The notes beneath the pieces are model-generated. The model had not been told where the DNA came from. It was given only the letters and a program-made list of their open reading frames with translations, and ran no database searches. From the NCBI GenBank assembly GCA_963676385.2, contig CAXXMM010000005.1, positions 1-64,000 of the forward strand: a stretch of DNA of 64,000 nucleotides, given 5' to 3'. This document shows positions 17,779 to 26,553 of the stretch, in pieces (position 1 is the first letter of the stretch; each line of letters opens with the position of its first letter). Both the position numbers and the translations under genes were made by a program. This stretch comes from UBA1422 sp963676385. Lineage in GTDB: Bacteria > Bacillota > Clostridia > Peptostreptococcales > Anaerovoracaceae.

Positions 17779-18128
17779 AAAGACAAGATGATTTTGCAGA
17801 ACGCAGAAAACATATTGCCGGCCTCACCGACAAAGAACTTTATGATCGGTTCTGGGATTTGACCACCCAAGTGGTGTCTCCCATGTTAGAACTGGGAAGA
17901 AAGAATACCACCCCATCCGTTGAGCGCTCTGTGTTGCTGAGAATGGGCGTATCTTCACTGGATACAAAACCTATTGTAGAAGGCTGCATGGACCGAGGGC
18001 TTATGGGAAAAGGTGCCGGAAATGTGGTTTACAAGCTGGCTAAGGCCAAAGGCATTTCGGTGAAAGAAGCTGCTGCATTGTTAGCAAAAGGGGATGGCTG
18101 GGATGAAGCCGTTGCCCAATTTCGGTAA
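17775..18128 (+). CDS. oraS: D-ornithine 4,5-aminomutase, small subunit
   Basis: 117 residues, the expected size of OraS. It contains DDFAERRKHIAGLTDKELYDRFW and VVSPMLELGRKNTTPSVERSVLLRMG. OraS supports the B12/PLP-dependent large subunit OraE, which moves the terminal amino group of D-ornithine to C4 to give 2,4-diaminopentanoate. ATGA overlap with ortB and 11 bases before oraE. Confidence 0.95.
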   Translation: MKRQDDFAERRKHIAGLTDKELYDRFWDLTTQVVSPMLELGRKNTTPSVERSVLLRMGVSSLDTKPIVEGCMDRGLMGKGAGNVVYKLAKAKGISVKEAAALLAKGDGWDEAVAQFR

Positions 18129-18139
18129 AGGAGGAAACG

Positions 18140-20341
18140 ATGAAACTAGAACATAACGAGAAACTGGATATCCAACAAATCCTCCAGGATCTGGACAAAT
18201 ATGAACCCAGAAGAAAAGGCTGGACCTGGCGCAAACCGGCACCCGATTTGAAAATGGGTCCCTTTGAGTATCGGGATGCAACTGAGCCTTTGACTAACAG
18301 TGTACCTTTGCCCCCTGCCAAATATTTTGACAATATTGACCCCCAACCTGCCCCGGTCATTACAACAGAAATTGCTTCCGGTCGGTTTGAAGACGATATC
18401 CGCAGAATGAGAATGGCCGCTTGGCACGGTGCAGACCATATTATGGTTATCCGTACTGCAGGACAGTCCCACATGGATAGTCTTGTAGAAGGAACCCCCC
18501 AAGGAATCGGCGGCGTTCCTATTTCCAGAAAACAAGTTCGGGCGCAGAGAAAAGCCTTGGATGCCATTGAGGATGAAGTAGGCCGTCCCATTAATTATCA
18601 TTCCTATGTCTCCGGTGTTGCCGGCCCGGACATTGCGGTAATGTTTGCTGAAGAAGGTGTCAATGGCGCCCATCAGGATCCACAGTACAATGTTCTTTAC
18701 AGAAATATTAACTGTGTTCGTTCTTTTGTAGATGCATGCGAATCCAAACGGATTTTGGCATGGGCAGACATTGCCCAGATTGACGGTGCTCACAACGCCA
18801 ATGCCACGGCTCGAGAAGCGTGGAAGGTAATGCCTGAACTTATCGTCCAACATGCCATTAACTCTAGGTTTTCTGAGTTGTCCGGTATTGACCCCAAGAA
18901 TATCTGCCTTTCCACCGTGCCTCCAACAGCAACACCGGCACCCTGCGTATTTATGGATTTGCCTTACGCAGTTGCTCTTCGGGAATTCTGTGACAGGTAT
19001 CGGATGAGAGCGCAGATGAACACCAAGTATATTGATTCCTCTGCCCGGGAAGCCACGGTAACCCATGTGCTAAACATGTTGGTATCCAAACTGACCAGTG
19101 CGGATATCCAATCCACCATTACCCCGGATGAGGGACGAAACGTGCCTTGGCATATTTACAATGTAGAAGCCTGTGATACCGCCAAGCAAACCTTAATCGG
19201 CCTAGACGGGTTGATGGATATGATTGAACTGAAAAAAGATGGACCTCTTCGGGAGAAAGCAAGAGAAATCAAAGAAAAGGCCTGTCTGTTCATGGAAGAA
19301 ATTCTTGAAACCGGCGGATACTTCAAAGCGGTTGAAGAAGGATTCTTTGTGGATTCTGCAGAATATCCCCAACGGAACGGCGACGGGATTGCCAGAAAAA
19401 TTGACGGTGGCATTGGTTATGGCTTTGTCTATGAAAGAGATGAAGACTATATGGCACCTGTTACGGCCCACTTTGGTTACAACAATGTGGAGCAATACGG
19501 CGGCGATCCGGCGGATCCGGCAGCCCTTATCGGGGGGTGTACCTTTGAAGATAGAAGCAAGATTGTTTATATCGATGAGCTGGATGATACGGATAATGTT
19601 AATGTGAGAATGGCCGAAACTGTTCGATACAGAGACACGGAAGTTGTTATTCCTGAAATGGAATGGCAAGGCGACGGCATCGTTATGCTAACCATGATGA
19701 TTCCAACCAATAAGAGAACCGCTGAAGTGGTTGCTGTAGAAGTTGCCAAAAAAATGGGATTGGTAGAACCTTCCGTCATTTCCAGAGAAGTCCTTCAGGA
19801 GGCTGAAGGAACACGAATTGAGTTAAAAGGCAAGGTTGCCTTTGACATTGATGTGTCAAAATTGGTTATCCCACCGGAACCCACATATCTGACAGAAGAT
19901 GAAATCAGAGAAGATATTGAAAAATATCCGTTGAAGTTGGTCTGCGGAACCGTAGGTCAAGATGAACATTCAGTGGGGCTTCGGGAAATCATTGACATTA
20001 AGCATGGTGGAATTGAGAAATACGGCATTGAAGTTCATTATCTTGGTACTTCCGTACCTGTTGAAAAACTGGTGGATGCTGCGGTAGAATTAAAAGCAGA
20101 AGTGATTTTGGCCTCCACTATTATTTCTCACGACAATATCCACTACAAGAACATGAAAAGAATTCATGAACTGGCGGTGGAAAAGGGCATTCGTGACAAA
20201 GTAATTATTGCGGCCGGAGGAACCCAGGTTATTCCGGAAGAAGGTCTGAAGACCGGCATTGACGCCGCATTTGGGCGAAACTCTCATGGCATTGATGTGG
20301 CATCTTTCTTAGTTGAAGAAAGACGTCGACGAAGAGGCTAA
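18140..20341 (+). CDS. oraE: D-ornithine 4,5-aminomutase, adenosylcobalamin/PLP large subunit
   Basis: 733 residues, full length. The N-terminal two thirds are a TIM-barrel (HGADHIMVIRTAGQSHMDS, PINYHSYVSGVAGPDIAVMFAEEGVNGAHQ split across this region) and the C-terminal domain has the cobalamin motif DEHSVG (DxHxxG) with later VILASTIISHDN and AAGGTQ, typical of base-off B12 Rossmann domains. AAAGGAGG precedes the start. A strong 11-bp hairpin follows the gene. The next gene encodes the probable reactivating factor. Confidence 0.97.
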   Translation: MKLEHNEKLDIQQILQDLDKYEPRRKGWTWRKPAPDLKMGPFEYRDATEPLTNSVPLPPAKYFDNIDPQPAPVITTEIASGRFEDDIRRMRMAAWHGADHIMVIRTAGQSHMDSLVEGTPQGIGGVPISRKQVRAQRKALDAIEDEVGRPINYHSYVSGVAGPDIAVMFAEEGVNGAHQDPQYNVLYRNINCVRSFVDACESKRILAWADIAQIDGAHNANATAREAWKVMPELIVQHAINSRFSELSGIDPKNICLSTVPPTATPAPCVFMDLPYAVALREFCDRYRMRAQMNTKYIDSSAREATVTHVLNMLVSKLTSADIQSTITPDEGRNVPWHIYNVEACDTAKQTLIGLDGLMDMIELKKDGPLREKAREIKEKACLFMEEILETGGYFKAVEEGFFVDSAEYPQRNGDGIARKIDGGIGYGFVYERDEDYMAPVTAHFGYNNVEQYGGDPADPAALIGGCTFEDRSKIVYIDELDDTDNVNVRMAETVRYRDTEVVIPEMEWQGDGIVMLTMMIPTNKRTAEVVAVEVAKKMGLVEPSVISREVLQEAEGTRIELKGKVAFDIDVSKLVIPPEPTYLTEDEIREDIEKYPLKLVCGTVGQDEHSVGLREIIDIKHGGIEKYGIEVHYLGTSVPVEKLVDAAVELKAEVILASTIISHDNIHYKNMKRIHELAVEKGIRDKVIIAAGGTQVIPEEGLKTGIDAAFGRNSHGIDVASFLVEERRRRRG

Positions 20342-20355
20342 AGTTTGGTATAGTA

Positions 20356-20381
20356 ACGGGGCGGGCAATAGCCCGCCCCGT
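20356..20381 (+). terminator. 11-bp GC hairpin between oraE and the reactivase gene
   Basis: ACGGGGCGGGC pairs perfectly with GCCCGCCCCGT around AATA. It is followed by TCTTT, only a partial T tract, so it may give partial termination and lower expression of the two downstream genes. Confidence 0.7.
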
Positions 20382-20416
20382 TCTTTATGATTTCTGACAG
20401 ACATAAGGAGAGACTG

Positions 20417-21805
20417 ATGAAAATCGATGTTTTGGTAGCTGAAATCGGATCGACTACGACAGTAGTCAACGGCTTTCATAACTTAAATTCGGATAAGCCT
20501 ATATTTTGGGGTCAGGGACAGGCCCCCACTTCGGTGCTGGAAGGGGACGTTCGCGTAGGACTTCAAGGCGCCGTGGATGATTTGTGCAAAAAAAAGGGCA
20601 TAGACAATTTGACTTATGATGAAATGCTGGCAACCTCTTCCGCAGCAGGTGGTCTAAAAATGACCGTTCACGGATTGGTTTATGACATGACTGCCCGGGC
20701 GGCAAAAGAAGCGGCCTTAGGGGCCGGGGGGATTATTCATTACATTACAGCCGGCAAGCTTCGGCGAACAGATTTAAAGAAGATTGAGGAAATCAAACCC
20801 AACCTGATTCTCATTGCCGGAGGCGTTGATTACGGAGAGCGGGATACTGCCATCTATAATGCAGAAATGATTCGCAGCATGAATCTGGATATTCCGGTGA
20901 TTTATGCGGGCAATGTGGAAAATCAAGAAGAAATTAAGTTGATCTTTGAGGACACAAAGACTAAATTATATATTGTAGAAAATGTATATCCTAAGATAGA
21001 CCAGCTCAATGTAGAGCCATGCCGTAAGGTCATTCAAGAAGCTTTTGAGGAACATATCGTACATGCGCCGGGAATGGAACATGTTCGGGATTTGGTAAAC
21101 GGACCCATTATCCCCACACCTGGAGCGGTAATGGAGTGCACCAAGTTGATGTATAACTATTTGGGGAATATAATGGTACTGGATGTGGGAGGGGCAACCA
21201 CCGATGTCCATTCTGTAACGGATGACTCGGAGCAAATTGCCAAACTATTAATCAGCCCGGAACCCAAAGCAAAGCGAACCGTTGAAGGGGATTTGGGTCT
21301 TTATGTGAACCGAATGAAGGTGATTGAGACCATCGGGGAAGAAAAATTCCGCAAAGATTTGGTGGATATTGACGTGGATAAAACATTGGATGAATACGTG
21401 GCCATTCCCAAAAACGAAGATGAAATCAAATTGGTGGAGCGTTTGGCTAAGGAAGCTGTCATAAAAGGGGTAGAACGCCATGCCGGAACCATTAGGTATA
21501 TTTATGGTCCATCCGGCAGGCAAACCCTGGCCCAGGGCAAAGATTTGACCCAGGTGAACTATATTGTGGGAACCGGCGGGGCGTTGACACGGCTTCCTCA
21601 TCGAGTTGAATTGATGAAACAAATTGCAATGCACAACGACACAGGATTGCTGTTGTTTCCCAGCACTGCCGCAAAAATTCTGGTGGATAACGATTATATT
21701 ATGGCTTCTCTTGGCGTTCTTTCCAGAAAATATCCGGAGGCTGCGGCAAAACTTTTGGAACAAAGTTTGGACTTCCCATTCCCACAAAAAAAGGAAGAGG
21801 ATTAA
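20417..21805 (+). CDS. MutL/GlmL-like reactivating ATPase for ornithine aminomutase
   Basis: ATG 20417 follows AAGGAGAG and starts MKIDVLVAEIGSTTTVVNGF, the phosphate-1 motif of an actin/Hsp70-like (ASKHA) ATPase. A second nucleotide motif is IMVLDVGGATTDVHSV and there is a C-terminal IVGTGGALTR. This is the GlmL/MutL family, which is found beside B12 mutases and is thought to exchange damaged cobalamin; in ornithine operons it is sometimes called OrX. 462 residues from this start. Confidence 0.88.
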   Translation: MKIDVLVAEIGSTTTVVNGFHNLNSDKPIFWGQGQAPTSVLEGDVRVGLQGAVDDLCKKKGIDNLTYDEMLATSSAAGGLKMTVHGLVYDMTARAAKEAALGAGGIIHYITAGKLRRTDLKKIEEIKPNLILIAGGVDYGERDTAIYNAEMIRSMNLDIPVIYAGNVENQEEIKLIFEDTKTKLYIVENVYPKIDQLNVEPCRKVIQEAFEEHIVHAPGMEHVRDLVNGPIIPTPGAVMECTKLMYNYLGNIMVLDVGGATTDVHSVTDDSEQIAKLLISPEPKAKRTVEGDLGLYVNRMKVIETIGEEKFRKDLVDIDVDKTLDEYVAIPKNEDEIKLVERLAKEAVIKGVERHAGTIRYIYGPSGRQTLAQGKDLTQVNYIVGTGGALTRLPHRVELMKQIAMHNDTGLLLFPSTAAKILVDNDYIMASLGVLSRKYPEAAAKLLEQSLDFPFPQKKEED

Positions 21806-21879
21806 TTGCAGGGAAGACCAATCGTAGGAATGATGAATAACAGAGAAGAGGAGCGGCGAAGAAAGGAAAGGAGAAGGTT

Positions 21880-22974
21880 ATGTATCCCAAACTCACAATA
21901 GATATGAACAAACTGAAAAACAACTTGGATGGGGTGGCTGAAATCACCAAGGACCGAGGACACTGCTCTATGATGATTGTCACCAAAGGTGTTTGTGCTG
22001 ATCGAAAAGTGATTGAAATGATTGCCAAGCACCCAAAAGTAGACTATATGGCCGACTCCCGGATGAAGAACCTTTCTTCCTATGCAGAATATGCCAGGGC
22101 AAATGGAAAAGAAACAGTGCTTCTTCGATTGCCTCAACCCGGGGAGATTAAAGAGGTGGTGAGGTATGTGGATCTGAGTTTTAACTCGGAGGTGGAAACC
22201 ATTGCTTTGCTCAATGAAGAGGCCGGCAAACAAGGAGTCAACCATAAGGTTGTGTTGATGATAGATGTAGGGGACCTGAGAGAAGGCATTTTCATGGGAA
22301 ACGAGGAAGAAATTTTTTCCACGGTGCGCAAGACCTTAACCATGAAAAACATTACCCTATATGGCCTCGGGGTCAATCTGACCTGTTACGGAGCGATTAT
22401 TCCAACAAAAGAAAATCTGTCCCTGCTGTGCAATTGGGCAGATCGGATTGAAGGAAAGCTGGGCATTCATTTGGAAATGCTTTCCGGGGGAAACTCCAGT
22501 TCGATTTATTTGATAGACAAAGGGGAAATGCCTGACAGGATCAACAATCTAAGACTTGGAGAAAGTTTTTTGTTGGGCAACGATACTGCGTACGGCACCA
22601 AGTTGCCGGGAACCTGTGATGATGCCTTCCTATTGGAAGCACAGCTGATTGAGAGGAAGGAAAAACCCTCTTTGCCCATTGGAGAGGTGGGAGTGGATGC
22701 CTTTGGGCAAAAACCTGTTTATGAAGATCGGGGCATGATGAAGCGTGGTATTTTGGCAGTGGGAAAACAAGATATTTCGCCGGATAGCTTGTTTCCGCTA
22801 GACCCTCAAATCAAAGTGCTGGGGGCAAGTTCTGACCATCTGCTCTTGGATATGACCGGGGCAAAGCACAAATACAAGGTAGGAGATATTCTTTCCTTTA
22901 AGGTAGGATATGGGTCCCTGCTTCAGGCAATGACAAGCCCCTATGTGGAGAAATGTTACAAATTACTTGATTAG
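21880..22974 (+). CDS. orr: Ornithine racemase (PLP, alanine-racemase N-terminal fold)
   Basis: 364 residues. It starts MYPKLTIDMNKLKNNLDGV, with the PLP lysine in MMIVTKGVCAD, then DSRMKNL, LMIDVGDLREGIF and GGNSSS, the order expected in the YhfX/alanine-racemase-like ornithine racemase. It converts L-ornithine to the D-form used by OraSE, completing the pathway L-Orn to Ala + acetyl-CoA. GGAGAAGG precedes the ATG. No ornithine transporter is in the operon. Confidence 0.93.
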   Translation: MYPKLTIDMNKLKNNLDGVAEITKDRGHCSMMIVTKGVCADRKVIEMIAKHPKVDYMADSRMKNLSSYAEYARANGKETVLLRLPQPGEIKEVVRYVDLSFNSEVETIALLNEEAGKQGVNHKVVLMIDVGDLREGIFMGNEEEIFSTVRKTLTMKNITLYGLGVNLTCYGAIIPTKENLSLLCNWADRIEGKLGIHLEMLSGGNSSSIYLIDKGEMPDRINNLRLGESFLLGNDTAYGTKLPGTCDDAFLLEAQLIERKEKPSLPIGEVGVDAFGQKPVYEDRGMMKRGILAVGKQDISPDSLFPLDPQIKVLGASSDHLLLDMTGAKHKYKVGDILSFKVGYGSLLQAMTSPYVEKCYKLLD

Positions 22975-23199
22975 TTGAAGTTTTTGAGAGCGGGTCATTT
23001 TTTTAATGGCCCCCTCTCTTTTTAATGCATCGGATTTTTCGGCAAAGGTTTCAACATAGACCAGGGTGACCGGCCCGCGGCCCTTGGTATACTTGGCTCC
23101 GGTGCCTTGGGTATGGGCTTTGACCCGGGCTTCCACGTCAGTAGTCCAACCGGTGTAATAGGTGCCGTCTTTACACTGAATCATATAAACGTAATGCAT
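22963..23199 (-). CDS. GIY-YIG nuclease-domain protein (UPF0213/YhbQ-like)
   Basis: 78 residues: HYVYMIQCKDGTYYTGWTTD contains a GIY-YIG-type start (VYMIQC, YYTG), and VKAHTQGTGAKYTKGRGP plus VETFAEKSDALKREGAIKK complete this short family. Such proteins are single-domain, probably DNA-associated nucleases of unknown role. It converges on orr with a 12-base overlap. Confidence 0.92.
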   Translation of the reverse strand: MHYVYMIQCKDGTYYTGWTTDVEARVKAHTQGTGAKYTKGRGPVTLVYVETFAEKSDALKREGAIKKMTRSQKLQLIK

Positions 23200-24315
23200 C
23201 TACACACCTCGATGTCGCTTCAAAAGTAAGGTGTTCAAAATGACAAAAATAAGGGATAAGCCGGATAGTATCAGCAGGTCCGGATAAATGGTCCCTATGC
23301 CATGTCCTTTGAGCATGACTTCCGTCAAAGCATCAGTGGTGTAAAACAAAGGCATGAAATGGCCTGCAACCAGCCATCCTCCTGTCAAATCAAACAATCC
23401 ACAGAGGAAGATTTGAGGCAGAATCACGATGGGAATAAATTGTACCATCTGAAATTCGCTGTTGGCTAAAGTGGAAAGCAAGATGCCTAACGTTAGGGCG
23501 GTCACGGCGGTTAAAAGATTGATTAAAATTACATACCAGATGCTGCCGATGACGGGCATTCCCAACACATATACGACAAAAAGGGTTACAACTAAAGATT
23601 GAAGCACTGCTAAGATGCCAAACCCCAAAGTATAACCTGCAATAATTTCGCCACGGCGGATGGGGGTGGAAAGAAGTTTTTCCAAGGTTCCTGATGTACG
23701 TTCCGACAGGAAGTTGATGCCGGCAATGAGGAAGGTTAGGAAAAAAACAATGATTCCAACCATTGGGGCACCGAAGTTGTCAAAGAAGGTGCTGTCATCA
23801 CTGCCATATACGTAATCGGTTTCCCAATCCGATGAAGAGGAATCCACATCGGGCAGGTTGGGAACAGTAATGGTACCGGCCAACACAGATGGGATGGAAT
23901 CCTTGAATTCATTAAGAGAATCTTTGATGCTGTCCACATTGTCCAACATAACAGCACTTTTCAGCAAAGCAACAATTTTGCTTGAGGAAGAAGGATCGCT
24001 GGCATCCAGATAAACCTTGGGGGTATCTTTGCTCATATCTAAAACGGCAATCACCTTTTCATCATTAACCGCTTCTCGAGCCTCTTTGGCAGTGTAGTCA
24101 ATGACATGAATGTCCAAATCCTCCGAATCGGTAATGCGGGTAACAACTCCTTGAGGGACATCCACCACGCCAACGGAAAAATCGGTATCTGAGGAATTAA
24201 AAATAAAGTAAATAACCGTGAGAATCAATAAAGGCGCAATAAGAACCAACCCTAAGGTTCTTTTGTCATGGCGGATTTGATTCATGATACGAAGGGCAAG
24301 GGCTTTAACTCTCAT
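23200..24315 (-). CDS. ABC-2 type permease (DrrB/YhfE-like)
   Basis: 372 residues from ATG 24315, preceded by GGGAGG on this strand. One N-terminal helix (LVLIAPLLILTVIYFIF), an extracellular domain of about 150 residues, then five helices with the ABC-2 layout (GTLEKLLSTPIRRGEIIAGYTLGFG). It overlaps the ATPase gene by 11 bases and pairs with it as an exporter. Substrate unknown; DrrAB-like systems export drugs or lipids. Confidence 0.88.
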   Translation of the reverse strand: MRVKALALRIMNQIRHDKRTLGLVLIAPLLILTVIYFIFNSSDTDFSVGVVDVPQGVVTRITDSEDLDIHVIDYTAKEAREAVNDEKVIAVLDMSKDTPKVYLDASDPSSSSKIVALLKSAVMLDNVDSIKDSLNEFKDSIPSVLAGTITVPNLPDVDSSSSDWETDYVYGSDDSTFFDNFGAPMVGIIVFFLTFLIAGINFLSERTSGTLEKLLSTPIRRGEIIAGYTLGFGILAVLQSLVVTLFVVYVLGMPVIGSIWYVILINLLTAVTALTLGILLSTLANSEFQMVQFIPIVILPQIFLCGLFDLTGGWLVAGHFMPLFYTTDALTEVMLKGHGIGTIYPDLLILSGLSLIFVILNTLLLKRHRGV

Positions 24316-25039
24316 ATGTGATTCCCTCCCTTCCCATTTTAATAAAGGCATCTTCTAAATTGGCGGTGCCGGTTTTGGTTAAAATCTCAACAGGCGTGCC
24401 GGTGGCCAAAAGACGTCCATCCCGCATCATGGCAAGGCGGTTGCATTTGACTGCCTCATCCATTACATGGGTGGTAACAAGCAACGTGACCCCCTTGTCA
24501 GCTAACCCATATAATTCCTCCCATACATCCTGCCTGAGCAATGGGTCGATTCCAACGGTTGGTTCATCCAAAATCAGCACCTGAGGATTTGGCAGCAGCG
24601 CAATGGCCAAGGACAATCTTCTTTTCATCCCTCCGGAATAAGCACTTACCGGCTTGTTCAAATCATCCGTCAGGTTGACTAAATCCATTACATAGTCGAT
24701 GCGGGCCTTTAACTCTTTGTGTTTCATGCCGTAAATTTGGCCAAAGAATTTTAGATTTTCATGACCGGTCAACATGTTGTACAGTGCATCAGACTGGGCC
24801 ATGTATCCGATTTGACCCATCAGCTTCAGATTAGGCATTTTTTGGTTTAAAATATATGTTTGGCCGGATTCGGCGGCTAAGATGCCGGCGATGATTCGCA
24901 CCGTAGTGGTTTTTCCACAGCCGGAAGGACCCAAAAGGCCATAAATACAACCCTTTGGTACATCCAATGAAACATTAAAAAGAACTTGTTTTTTTCCATA
25001 ACTCTTATTAATGTTTTTCAGTTCAATGACGTTGTCCAT
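24305..25039 (-). CDS. ABC transporter ATP-binding protein
   Basis: 244 residues from ATG 25039 (AAAGGA upstream). Walker A GPSGCGKTTTVRII, signature AYSGGMKRRLSLAIAL, Walker B VLILDEPTVGIDP and TTHVMDEA are all visible. It is the energising subunit of the adjacent ABC-2 permease. Its own promoter probably lies in the AT-rich stretch 25060-25230 shared divergently with the lipoprotein gene. Confidence 0.92.
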   Translation of the reverse strand: MDNVIELKNINKSYGKKQVLFNVSLDVPKGCIYGLLGPSGCGKTTTVRIIAGILAAESGQTYILNQKMPNLKLMGQIGYMAQSDALYNMLTGHENLKFFGQIYGMKHKELKARIDYVMDLVNLTDDLNKPVSAYSGGMKRRLSLAIALLPNPQVLILDEPTVGIDPLLRQDVWEELYGLADKGVTLLVTTHVMDEAVKCNRLAMMRDGRLLATGTPVEILTKTGTANLEDAFIKMGREGITYES

Positions 25040-25250
25040 ATACGTGTTTCCTTTCTCACATATTGGGGTCAATTGCTATATTTCTAGTTTCACATCTAGG
25101 TATAGCATAGCACAATCCTTCTTCAAAGAGTATTCTATTTTTCATGAAAAAATCATAGCAAAGAAGAACTCATAGAAGTAGAAGACAAGAATAATCCAAA
25201 ATGGTATAATAAACCGAGGGTTATATTTTATCCAAATGGAGGATGAGAAT

Positions 25251-25931
25251 ATGAAAAAACAAATGTTAATGCTGTTAATGGTGTTTCTTTTGGCTATAAT
25301 GACATCCTGCGGCAGTGGGACAGAAAGCAGCGACGAGGACAGCGGCGGGAAATTTGACCAATACAAAGCGGGAAAATACGTAGAAATCATGGAGTCCGGC
25401 ACCTACTATTTGGACTGCACCGCTTATGTAACGGGAATTGCAGAGGTTTCAAACGTTGAAACATCAATGAAAATGGCAGTTGACGGGAAGAACAGCAGCG
25501 TGGAAATCGTTGTCCCCGGATTTGACCTTCCGGTTAGAATTGTGACGTTGGATGGGAAATCATATTATATTAATGACGATGAAAAATCCTACGCCGCCAT
25601 AGATGGAGAAACCACAATCGACCCGGAGGATACGGGAATTTTTGACTATGAAGGTATCAAGTATGGATCCGATGGAAAAGGGGCGATTAGTGCTTTGGCC
25701 GGAGTAGACGACAACCAGTATGACTACGAAGAATTTAATGCAGGCACCGGAGATGACAAAACGGTTGCCAGGTACTATTTCAAAGGAGATAACTTGTACG
25801 CCATTGAAGTTACAGTGGGGGAGGTTAGTTCCGCCATGGTCATCAACGAGTTGACCCAAACTGTTCCCGACGGATTGATTGAAATGCCATCAGGATATAA
25901 ATCGGTAGAATTGGCCAGCTTTTTCCAATAA
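25251..25931 (+). CDS. Lipoprotein of unknown function
   Basis: 226 residues from ATG 25251, with GGAGG eight bases upstream. The signal peptide MKKQMLMLLMVFLLAIMTSC ends in a probable lipobox cysteine, followed by a Ser/Gly/Asp linker. The mature part is acidic and beta-rich (GTYYLDCTAYVTG, VRIVTLDGKSYYIND), reminiscent of LppX/LprG-like outer-leaflet proteins, but no family assignment is made. Followed by a terminator; divergent from an ABC exporter. Confidence 0.8.
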   Translation: MKKQMLMLLMVFLLAIMTSCGSGTESSDEDSGGKFDQYKAGKYVEIMESGTYYLDCTAYVTGIAEVSNVETSMKMAVDGKNSSVEIVVPGFDLPVRIVTLDGKSYYINDDEKSYAAIDGETTIDPEDTGIFDYEGIKYGSDGKGAISALAGVDDNQYDYEEFNAGTGDDKTVARYYFKGDNLYAIEVTVGEVSSAMVINELTQTVPDGLIEMPSGYKSVELASFFQ

Positions 25932-25953
25932 AGCGTTGGTTCATTGAAAGGTT

Positions 25954-25999
25954 GAGCAGATTTCGGGTTTTGACCGGAATTTGCTCCGCCTTTTTTTAT
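25954..25999 (+). terminator. Intrinsic terminator after the lipoprotein gene
   Basis: GAGCA pairs with TGCTC and the inner TTTCGG with CCGGAA, followed by a run of seven T. Confidence 0.75.
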
Positions 26000-26005
26000 C
26001 TCACG

Positions 26006-26031
26006 TGAAACTTTTTTTGCCTCGGCGTAGT
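26006..26031 (+). promoter_or_regulatory. Probable ECF (SigV-type) promoter
   Basis: TGAAAC at 26006 followed after 14 bases by CGTAGTC resembles ECF promoters of the SigW/SigV class (TGAAAC ... CGTC/CGTA). It lies 25 bases before the sigma-factor gene, so autoregulation is likely. The spacer is a little short. Confidence 0.6.
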
Positions 26032-26055
26032 CTAATCATTGCAAGGGGAATATGA

Positions 26056-26553
26056 ATGACCAATAAACAACTACTAGAAGCATATCTAGAAAACAATTTG
26101 GATCGACTATACCGTTTGGCTTTCTCTTATGCAGCAAACCGTCATGATGCGGAAGATATTATCTGTGAAAGTGTAATCAAAGCACTGCAGGCCATTGATA
26201 CACTGAGAGAACCGGATTATCTAGGGACGTGGATGTATCGGATTGTAATCAACACGGCCAAAACAATGATGAAAAGGAATTCGAAAGTAATATTTTTTGA
26301 TCCACTTTCCGATGAGTGGCAGAAGTTGCCTCAACATACCATTTGGAATGACTCCTATGAAAGTATTCATTTTAAAGATATTGTTGCATGCCTAAACAGG
26401 GATCAAAGATTGTTGGTGGTCATGCGATATTTGGAAGATATGTCTCTTGCAACCATAGCGGACTTGCAGGGAGAAAACGTCAATACCATTAAGACGAGAC
26501 TCTATAGAGCGCTAAAAAAGTTGCGAAAAGAGATGGAGGAACATGATGCGTAA
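26056..26553 (+). CDS. sigV: ECF sigma factor, SigV-like
   Basis: 165 residues. Region 2 is visible as LDRLYRLAFSYAANRHDAEDIICESVIKALQAI and region 4 as VMRYLEDMSLATIADLQGENVNTIKTRLYRALKKLRK. The next gene has an RsiV-like anti-sigma layout and the third is a peptidoglycan/polysaccharide deacetylase, the same set as the lysozyme-response sigV-rsiV-pdaV loci of Bacillota. The assignment to SigV depends on these neighbours. It overlaps the next gene by 11 bases. Confidence 0.85.
   Translation: MTNKQLLEAYLENNLDRLYRLAFSYAANRHDAEDIICESVIKALQAIDTLREPDYLGTWMYRIVINTAKTMMKRNSKVIFFDPLSDEWQKLPQHTIWNDSYESIHFKDIVACLNRDQRLLVVMRYLEDMSLATIADLQGENVNTIKTRLYRALKKLRKEMEEHDA

Noticed and set aside
18146..19066. 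306-codon minus-strand frame
   Set aside because: Entirely antisense to oraE, with unnatural composition; a shadow of codon usage on the other strand.
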